A stretch of 64,000 bases of DNA from Batrachochytrium dendrobatidis JAM81 (lineage: Eukaryota > Chytridiomycota > Chytridiomycetes > Rhizophydiales), in assembly GCF_000203795.2 (NCBI RefSeq), contig NW_006281112.1:408452-472451 (forward strand), given 5' to 3'. The translations under genes and the position numbers were made by a program. Below, in pieces: positions 55,557 to 64,000 of this stretch. The notes under the pieces were generated by a model. The model was not told where the DNA came from. It did no database searches and worked only from the letters and a program-made list of their open reading frames with translations. The first letter of the stretch is position 1, and each line of letters opens with the position of its first letter.

Positions 55557-58299
55557 TTATGTTGAGAGAATGGTTCCGCGACATTTATCTGATCCACATA
55601 AACACTTTGTTAATGTGTAACCAGATTTTCTAGATGAGCGTGACAGTTTAGAGTTTTCTTTTGACCCTGAATGGTTTGCGTTGTTTCGATTGCGGGAATG
55701 ACCACGCTTGACTGAGGTTGAATTGTAATGTATATCCTATGTTTATAAATATGTCAGATGGTGCAATCTATAGTTTGAATGCAAAAATAGTTGGACGTAC
55801 GGATGAATTGCTGTAATCGAATGTCAATTCTTCTCCTGCAGCAATAGGTCGAACTGTGAAAAATGCAATATGGTGTACATCAGGGTCTACCGAATCGACT
55901 TGTACACAGTACGATGCCATATTAGGAACACACGAGTGGTTGAAAAATCGAGATACATTGCCGCACTTGTACGCATCAATGATTTTTATCGGAATCCCTT
56001 GGTCATTAAGTAATCCCTCTACAGACAGTGAGCACTTTAGATATAAGCAAATAATAAAATGCGGTGCCAAATAATAGAAAAAATGGCTTTACCATTGAAA
56101 TCCATTGCAAAATGATATTCGCGACTTTCATTATTCCTGCTTGCTGCTTCAGCCTCAGTGATCACTTCTCCGAAATACTACAGTTATTCAAAGTACCAGT
56201 CAACATCGTGATATAGTTTTTTGTTAAATATGCCATCTCATATAGCAGGAGAACCCCAAGACAATGGCAACAACTTACTTTGGAGACAAATGCACCAGCT
56301 GGTAGACGATTTTTTGTTCGAACACCCCATCCGCGCTCACCACACCAAAATACATCTAAACGTGCCATAGAAGGTCGTTGACTCACCCGGTTTGGACACG
56401 AGGCATTGCATGAACATTTGTCGTTGCATTCCTTGATCATGCATTCACGAGGACCAATGCGTACCAACCCACGCAGACTATACGGCATTTTCGTACCATC
56501 GATACAATCACACTTTTGTGCATCAGGATGATCAATTAAACCAGCACACGATCCCTTGCAACTGCATCCAAACATCCGATCATTATCTCGTGGCGGTATA
56601 TCCTTATGATAAATGAATTTCTCAGTCCATAAAAAATTACGTGGCGGACCTGCCGTATTACCACGTAAATCAATTGTAACATTGTACATGCTAGAATTTT
56701 TTTCTTGCATGACTAGATTCGTGGAGCTAGGGTGATGCGCTAGACTAGAGGGTTGGGATATGTCGTGCTGAAGCAGTTGATCGTTAAAGTAGTGACCTTT
56801 TTCTTGATCAGATGTCTCGTCATCTGAGCCGTCAGATGATATTGGGACAACTTCAAATGGTTGTGGTTTGATATGTGTAGAAATCTCAACAGAAACCTTT
56901 CTGGGCTTCAACTTTATCTGAGGAATAGAATTAGGAGGTATAGATGTAGTCCAAGAGCGAAAGGAAATTGGTGTAATGCCATGATACTCTACATGCGGCT
57001 GATCCGTGCCTTTCACTCTATACAGATCTGGAAATAATGACATATCTTGAATCGCAATTTATATTACAAAATCATATCAGTAACATGGGTTCAAACTATA
57101 AAATAGGGTACGCAAATAAAAACAACATTTTTTCAACAAGATATAGATTAAAAATACACTACACACCATAATGGCAGCTACTTGCACTATCAGACGTGTG
57201 CTTGTGGTGGTTGACATGAGAGTCATGAATGGGGTGGTATCGCTTTTTCTTTTTTTTAGATCCATAGTCTAAAGTGTCCTTGGAACCGACTATAAATTTG
57301 GCTGGTGTAGTGGTGGGTTTGGTATCATCGGATTGAGCTTTTGGTAATACACTCTGATGATACAGGGTATATTTATTTTCAGCAGATACCGCCGCCTGAT
57401 GTATAACAGAGTGTTTTGAAACGATTGCCTTGGCAGTTGGAAATTCCACAGTCGGGAGGTTATGTGATATGACTATTTAACAAGAGATATAATTTAGTCA
57501 GCGTAAACGTCAATTTCCAATCATCCAAGTCGATGACATCTTGAACAGATATGGAACAACTCTTTATCATGTTGATTTCATCTCCAACCTCCAAAAATTT
57601 CTGATATTAAAGCAGTCGGTGGATTTTCCAAATCAATAGCCTACAAAACGATTAACAAGAAAATTCAAAAGTTGGATTATTCATGCAGGTGTAGTAGATA
57701 GGTTGCAAGCAACAAACAGCGATATTTGATTTACACTTTTAAAATAAATCGTCACAATCACTAAAACTGTACTAGGATCTAGCAAGTGGTATAGACTTGA
57801 TATGTGCAATGTATTGGCTACTTACATTGCAATCATCCTTTACAGGTAATGCGGCGATTGATCGGGTAAATGTAGTGATATCACTGCTCCCATTTAATAC
57901 AAGCGTTTGATATTGTTCAATCTGTTCAATTTGATTCAAACGTGCCTGCTTGTCTGCCTTGTATTGCTTCATGATTTTTGGACAAGATAAATGCGTTTCC
58001 GGCTCCCATGTATTTTCTTGTGATGAGAATCCTTTCCATTTTACTAGATAAATAGGTTTTCCCTATATACGACCATTCAATCAATAAAGACCACAATTGA
58101 TGAAGAATCAGATACTGTTAAAATCAACATCTAAGCACGAGAATCCATTTACCTTGTAGTCAAAATCATCGTCAACGATTTCTTCAACCTAAGACGTACA
58201 ATAAAGTTAGTATATAGAGTATTGATTGTAGTTTATGCGGGTATGCGAAACAGGAACGTTGGTTGTGAGGGAATCTAATGTTTGAGGCCATTTATCCAT
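55557..58299 (-). CDS. clr4: Histone H3K9 methyltransferase, chromo-SET (Clr4/SUV39 type)
   Basis: It methylates histone H3 lysine 9 to build heterochromatin. Proposed exons are 58299-58252, 58188-58153, 58062-57826, 57640-57589, 57472-57167, 57045-56279, 56177-56093, 56018-55801 and 55736-55557, giving 642 residues. The chromodomain ([32 protein letters not shown]) is at about 17-70. The Cys-rich pre-SET ([23 protein letters not shown]) is at about 384-445. The SET domain has [19 protein letters not shown], the SAM/catalytic [10 protein letters not shown] near 540 and [10 protein letters not shown] post-SET ([10 protein letters not shown]) closes the protein. All zinc and catalytic residues expected for an active enzyme are visible. 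The small exon at 57640-57589 is uncertain because of a weak GTTGGA donor. Exon 1 could end 6 nt earlier. The linker of about 300 residues between chromo and pre-SET is polar and disordered. Confidence 0.9.
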
Positions 58300-59564
58300 A
58301 GATCAATGGCGGAAAGTAATTTGAAATCAAGAGTCGGTCATGAGATTAAAAATGGAAACGTACGCATTATGATAGAGATTCAATACATGGTATATCACTG
58401 TCCATAAACGTATGTCAACTACTCTTGTCATTACGGCTATTGAAACAAGAGTTTCATGAGGCCAGTAAAGGATAGATGGGTGTTGTCCGAATCCATCAAC
58501 ATTACCAAACATTAAAATAGATTCATGATTGAACAATAACCAAAATTACGGCTAATATCTACACATGAATAGAGGGATCAAATGAATCTGAATGGTATAT
58601 ATCGGAAGTGGTGGTTGCGTATGATTTGGAGCATGCCAGTTCACCATCCGACTGCATTCAACTATCGAATGAATTCGTACAGATAAAACTACGCAACTTT
58701 TTAGTCTAATGAGTATAAACTCAAATCTATATCAGACTTGAAGAGATGTAGAATATCAGAGTTGTTGTGGATAGAACTTGTAGGTCATTAACTACTCGTC
58801 AAGAAACGTTCATTTGATTCATCCCGCCGATTATCGAGTCACACATATACGCACCTCGTACTCGATTTCTGATACATTGCGAAGGTTTTTTAAATAACTT
58901 TTTGACCTTTTGACTCTCATATGTATATATGGCCGACTGTAGACTTGTATAACGTAGAGTGGCAATCATCAGAGCAAACCAGTTCAAAGCAACTTCCGGT
59001 TTGCACACAATCCTGAGGGTACGCAAATCGGATTATCTTGTAAAATAAATCCCAAAAAGAAGAAAGTCTCCTGGAATGGCAATTTGCTAGACAAGGCTGT
59101 TTCTTGAACCCATTGCTTGGCTGGTCTTTTGTTGCTTGTACACTACATGTCTATGCCAACAATGAACAGCTTCTGTCCAAACCATAGTGTGTGTGCACTG
59201 TGCACCGTACAATGCTCGAGTCGAAAAAGCAATGTTAATGAAAGCGTAAAAATATTTAACGATTGTTTATTCTGAAGCAAAATGGAATCAGTTACTGTAA
59301 GATGGATACAGAAAAAGTGCTCCATTTTACACAAGGTTGTAGATCTAGAAATTATTCAAAAAGATAACCAAAACCCTTTTCCTTCCAATCCTATAGATAT
59401 GATCAGTATGGTGTGTAATATCGCCACAGTGTTGATATAGGATTACAACAAAAACAATAGAATGCCCGTTGAGTGAGTGGGCTAAAAGGTATCAATTAAC
59501 AAGAGATGAGAAAAAACACGCAACAGTGTTGGTAATGAATGTGTAGGAGAATCAAGATGTGTGA
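58300..59564. other. Intergenic, 1.26 kb, no gene seen
   Basis: Only short frames without protein character. Near 59240-59345 the phrases AACGATTGTTTATTCTGAAG and GTGCTCCATTTTACACAAGG resemble MITE-like interior and terminus, so a truncated copy probably sits just past the chitin synthase 3' end. Confidence 0.45.
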
Positions 59565-62500
59565 TTACTGTGTGATCCAGTATCGCTGCACAAGTCCTTG
59601 TCGTCGATCACGCTCCCATTCAACCCATCGTCGAGTAGGGATATCAGACGCACTAAACGCCTTTCCGTCAGAGCCGCCATGCCCACCTTTACCCTCGCCT
59701 TCAACCAGCCGTGTTTGTCCCCAACTGAAATCATCAAAATGCCAAAAGGCATAGACAGGCAACACAAAATTCCAGATGGGAAGTGCAAGCAAGTACACAA
59801 ACATCCAATATATGTACACTACTCTGCGAGTCGTTAGGAGAATTAGAATGGCTGGAAGACCCAAGATGCCAGCAAGAAGAATCAATGGAATCACCGGAAC
59901 AACAGGTCCAATAATTGCCACAATGATAAGCGTCAATGTAAACAGAATGGCTGCAGGTAGCGTGATGGTGCCAATCAGTTCCAAAAAAATGACAAACTGC
60001 ATCGAAAAACAGAAAATACCGCAGAGGTTGGAAACCAACACAAGCTCAAGCAGATTGTGAATCGTCGAGTTGATCCAGCGACGACGCTGAGATAAAAGAA
60101 CAGCAAATGTATTGGGAACTGTGGTTTTGCAAAAAGCACGAGGAACAAACAACAGTTTACGACGAGGAAAAGCACGCAGCATAAGGGTAGTCAAAAATCG
60201 ATCTTCACCTAGCAAGAGTAAATTCTTTTTATGAAGAGTGTCAACCACAGATTCAGAGTATGTTTGTACAATATCAGGATTGCAAAGAATTGGAACCCAG
60301 TATCCATCCTTGGGAGCCTTGATACGGTACATGCAAAAACAGCCGGGAAGACAAGTCACACCACCAAACATGGACTCAAAGGCTTTGTTGAGATGATGCG
60401 ACAGATAGTATTCAAATACTTGGATTCGCGAAACCCATGATTCAGATTTGTTGGCAATGCGTGTTTCACCACATAGACCCATAACAAGAGGATCACTGGC
60501 CATGCAAGCGACCATGCGAGCAACAGAGTCTGGCGCAACCTTTGTATCAGCATCAACCATAAGAACAATCTCAAACGTGTCGGGTGTCACGCCCATAAGA
60601 TAATGCAGTTTTAAAAACAAATCATATTCTAATGGAGTCATGGACTCGTCCAAGGTCACTTTTTGCAAGAAGCGCATCAAAATCATTTGCGAGTCACGCT
60701 TGCCACGATTTCCAGGTTTAGGCAGTTTGGACTCTTCCTCAGTTCCACATTTAACAATCAAAATAGTAGGAACAACACGATCTTGATAACTGTACCACCC
60801 AACGTAGACTTTGGCTCTATTATGTTCTTTGGATCCTTCTCCAATCGCCAGGTATGATAGTCCTTCTGGGTCTTCCCAGTTAGGATCCAGTTCCAACATA
60901 CTCAAAATTAATTCTGGAGTAGTTTGTGTGTTGCCAGAACCCTTGATCATACCATCGGCAATAATAAAAAGCACCTTGTGATCTTCAGAATAGTCGGTCA
61001 TGGCAAGAGAATTAAAGGTTGTGCGTAGACCCTGTTCATCTTCAGAATAGCATGTAACCAGCATAATGGTATGCAATTCACGACCATAGTTGGACGAGGG
61101 CTTTTGAACAGTCTTGGTGCCCACATTGCGACGGCGAAGCGTCTCACGCCTTTCCATGGGAGAAATGGTAGGGACACCAGAACGGTGAGCAATAGCAAGA
61201 TTGCCATTGACTTGCATAGTAAAGGGCATGATTCCGCCTTCAAGCTGAACACGACGCGATAAACGACGGTCCTTGTCATTCTTGTCCTGTTTTTGTAGTT
61301 TGCCTAGATGGCGAGAGATAAACCAGCTAAACAGCATGGCCAAGACAAAACGAATTATAATTAAAGCGCCAATAACAATAAGAGAGATATACAAAATTGT
61401 ATCAGCCGCAAGACAGCCGGTAGATTCCGATGAAAGCGAGCCAATAGTCGATATAGATGCAGCACATTCAATTGTTGACAAGGAATTCGCATCAAAAAAG
61501 GCTCTGGTGGCATCCCTTCCAATATAAGAGTACATCAAATCATCGGAAAAGGTTCCAAAAATGCTGGTCGTTTGATTAAGAAATGGAGTCACGTCAATAA
61601 CAAGACTACGAAATACAAGTAATCGTCGAGAAGGATCAGAGACAAGATCGGGCCAGTCAAAAGTAAGATGACCAACTCGCAAATCGGATAATGCATTGAT
61701 TGAATTAGGGCTCGTGTGGCAGTGACTTGCTTCAAAATTAGACACTTTACACGATGGGGTTACTGCAGATTTGATCATGGCGGCGCATCCAGCAGAAATG
61801 GTTGGAGGAAACAGTGCAGAAATGTCTACACCAGTGGATTTGTCAATGGCGGCAGCGGTAGAACTGTTGGCCAGAGCACCAAAGGCATTGTGTGTTTTGA
61901 TATAAGGAGTCATGCTGTACACAGTTCCGTGAATGGAGAATCTTTGAGGATATGTTGAAGGCGAATATTTCTTGAAGGTTTGCAAGCTAACTGCACCCAT
62001 ATCTCTTTTGCAGGTTACAGTTTGCAAACCAAAAGTAATAAAGGCAAGCAAGATGCACATGAGCAAGGCTACCCAGCATAGTGCAACCTTTTCACGCCAA
62101 GCACGCTGGACAGCTTTGTCGTGCATTCCGCCGAGTCGAGATAGAAGCACGGATGGAAAACAGCAGGTGACTAAAAACACAAAAATGCTCCATGGACCAT
62201 ACTTGTTTTCAGGTTCTGGTGCAAGGATATTGACTATGTCGGTTTGACGCTCAGGGTGAGTGAGTTTTTTTGAACGACCAAGAGTTCCAATAATGGCTTG
62301 ATCGCGAGTATTGCCACGACCTTTGTTGGTTGTTTCAGCAGCAAATCCCATGGTACGACGCATACCACGAGATGAAGGATGTGCAGTTTTGTTTGCTTCT
62401 GTATCTTTGGAAAAAGTAACACCAGATCGACGAGGTGATTCTGAATTAACTGCTGACGAGTTGAGAGTACCTATAAAAAGTAGTCACGATGAGTAGGGTA

Positions 62501-62714
62501 TTCATGAGCCAGCAACATGTCAGATTTCAATATGTTGCTTACCAGTTTCGCTTGAAGAATGATTATGACGCATAATCATCACTGAATCGGTGTGAGAATT
62601 GGGTTGGTTGATGGCGGGATCTACAGGACCAATGGTAAACTCTGATGGAAGACATGCAAACGGATCGATCGACACTGTATTGATAAAGCCAACATCACAA
62701 TTGTTAGTATTTCT
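59565..62714 (-). CDS. Chitin synthase, division 2 (class IV-like); 5' end uncertain
   Basis: A plasma-membrane family-2 glycosyltransferase polymerising UDP-GlcNAc into chitin. Exons 62714-62543 and 62470-59565 join in frame to 1,025 residues. The first exon begins at an acceptor AG at phase zero, so a short upstream exon with the ATG is missing; a fallback start is the ATG of MIMRHNHSSS near 62576. Two N-terminal membrane helices follow a Lys/Trp-rich motif (HDKAVQRAWREKVALCW). A lumenal cytochrome-b5-like region precedes another helix (ILYISLIVIGALIIIRFVLA). The catalytic core has VDADTKV near 698, CFCMYR, EDRFLT near 811 and the QRRRW signature near 853. A C-terminal membrane bundle ends the protein. 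All catalytic motifs are intact. Neighbouring surface genes do not form an evident cluster. Confidence 0.92.
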
Positions 62715-62884
62715 CTAGACAACATAGTAGATGATTATGCTTGGAAGCAAATATCTTGATATGTAAAAATCAAGTTTAACTGCCATGGCCCAAATCAGCA
62801 AGATACATGGTAAAGTGACAGATAAAAGTATGTTGATAAATACGACCTTTATCCATATGGCAGTGACTGAATAAAGGAGCAATT

Positions 62885-63361
62885 CAGTGATTTACGTAAA
62901 ATGGAGTACAGAATAGAAGAATCTAATCAACACAATCTCATGAAATGGTTCTCCAAATTCACTAGACAACATTATGTTGATTGAATGTTTACACCCATTG
63001 CAATCTCCACCTTTTTCATCCAAATCAAACATTGAATGATTGGTATAAAAACACCGATTGCATTCCCGCAATTTTTTGTTGGACCAAAGCGGAAATGCAT
63101 TCGAGTCTGTACAGACTTGAAGCAGTTCAATACCTGGATTGCAATGAATCTGGTGATTGTACAATGTGTGACTAGCAAAAAAAGAATCAAGACTATAGTT
63201 TGATGTAACACATGATGGTAGTGGTTGAGAAAGGAATAAAGAGTCTAGTGAAGAAGTGGAGGATTTGTAGTGAGGAAGCGTAACATAGTATATTCCGAGA
63301 CAAGGCAGTGATTGCAAGACGAGCCCACAAGCATTCCATTTACGTGAATACGATGGTAAAT
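62885..63361 (+). repeat. MITE-like element between chitin synthase and a membrane-protein gene
   Basis: The left end is GATTTACGTAAAATGGAGTA (about 62889-62908). The right end is CATTCCATTTACGTGAATAC (about 63332-63351). At about 477 bp it is the longest copy in the window. The interior includes CTGGTGATTGTACAATG and AGACTATAGTTTGATG, as in other copies. Confidence 0.85.
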
Positions 63362-63415
63362 TGAATGCAATTTCAATGATTATCGAATGCCTCAAATTTT
63401 CAATGTAGTTATCCA

Positions 63416-64000
63416 CCCCTTCCATATGGAGTGAACGACACAGCCAGCCATCAGCGTATTGAATGAGCAACGACATTGAATAACCCAATCATGACAGTGT
63501 CGATTGGACGAGCCAGACAGACAATTGCCATGACTGTAGTGCCAAGAGCACAAATAGAAAGAAATAACGAATAGACCCAAGTAGGATCATGCTCAAGCCA
63601 ATAGTATTTACCTCGATTGGTAGCATCTGTCGAGTCATGCGAATTGGGCGGAGATGGTCGTTGCTGGTCTGAAGAAAACTGTACCTGCAGAGTTTCTGAG
63701 GGTCGAATGAGATTTTTTCCAGGACCCATAATAGAATGTGTCGTTTGATTAGATATATAACAGATGTGCCAAGCCAAGGCTGCTGAATCGATGAGTAGCG
63801 GGACAGTTATGGAACCAAGTTCTGTCTGTAAGAGGTGATCTTTGATTTATAAAGACAAGTAGACTGACTGGTATAAGAGAAAAAGTCAACAATGTATTTA
63901 AAAGCAGGTAGAAATAGTAAAGCTTTGCTGCAAAATGGGGTGGAAATGACCAACCTACAGTCAATGTGTAGCAACAATCTTTAAAGATTATTTGATGGAT
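63416..64000 (-). CDS. Multi-pass membrane protein, incomplete, splice structure unresolved
   Basis: Two overlapping minus-strand frames look coding. One runs from the window edge to about 63752 and has a membrane helix (KLYYFYLLLNTLLTFSLIPV) followed by RTWFHNCPATHRFSSLG. The other, about 63777-63451, has a polar loop (SSDQQRPSPPNSHDSTDA) and a second helix (WVYSLFLSICALGTTVMAIV). They need an intron or frameshift between them that I could not place. A third hydrophobic frame at 62866-62715 (IKVVFINILLSVTLPCILLI, RYLLPSIIIYYVV) could be the last exon, which would put the repeat element at 62885-63361 inside an intron. The arrangement suggests a receptor or transporter fragment. No family was recognised. 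The gene continues beyond the window. Confidence 0.5.

Overview
This 64 kb window reads as nuclear DNA of a zoosporic (chytrid) fungus, most likely Batrachochytrium or a close Rhizophydiales relative. This is inference from content. The genes are AT-rich with many short GT-AG introns (about 50-140 nt). They include fungal ergosterol, chitin and N-glycan genes, a flagellum-type CH-domain protein, a tropomodulin-like protein, and a secreted protein with 15 hevein-type (CBM18) chitin-binding modules. From recall, CBM18 expansion is a known trait of Batrachochytrium. No similarity search was possible. Exon joins were worked out by hand from splice signals and phase, and most genes close exactly in frame.

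Layout, left to right: squalene synthase ERG9 (+); a CLAMP/SPATA4-type CH protein with a long helical tail (-); a centrin-like EF-hand protein (+); a CBS-PB1 membrane-anchored protein (+); a bHLH factor (+); a 2,994-residue coiled-coil protein (+, 13.3-23.0 kb); ALG3 mannosyltransferase (+); a tropomodulin-like LRR protein with 84-bp tandem repeats (+); an unrecognised disordered protein (-); cyclase-associated protein CAP/Srv2 (+); a mitochondrial-type PPR protein (+); the METTL5 rRNA methyltransferase (+); an unrecognised protein (-); an ENPP-type phosphodiesterase (+); tRNA-Arg(ACG) (+); a small secreted protein (-); tRNA-Gly(GCC) (-); an unrecognised coiled-coil protein (-); a small Cys-rich membrane protein (-); SAGA subunit Ada1/Hfi1 (-); the 15-module CBM18 protein (-); a chromo-SET H3K9 methyltransferase (-); a class IV-type chitin synthase (-); and an incomplete multi-pass membrane protein (-) running off the right edge.

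The most striking non-genic feature is a dispersed family of non-coding elements, about 235-480 bp long, ending in inverted copies of a GTATTCACGTAAAA-like sequence. I count at least a dozen full or decayed copies, which look like a MITE family. They are not randomly placed. They sit within a few bases of start or stop codons (ERG9, EF-hand, coiled-coil, CAP, METTL5, ENPP, SET) or inside an intron (ALG3). Two pairs are arranged as inverted repeats around cargo: one pair brackets the EF-hand gene, the other a tRNA-Arg. In the EF-hand gene the element supplies the stop codon.

Functional themes are loose, as expected for a eukaryotic chromosome. Wall and surface: chitin synthase and the CBM18 protein. 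Membrane and secretory pathway: ERG9, ALG3, ENPP. Actin and motility: CAP, the tropomodulin-like protein, the CH-domain protein and the EF-hand protein. Gene expression: bHLH, Ada1/Hfi1, the SET methyltransferase and METTL5. The giant coiled-coil protein carries an array of QT motifs resembling dynein light chain LC8 sites and two further internal repeat families. It is the best candidate here for an undescribed scaffold.
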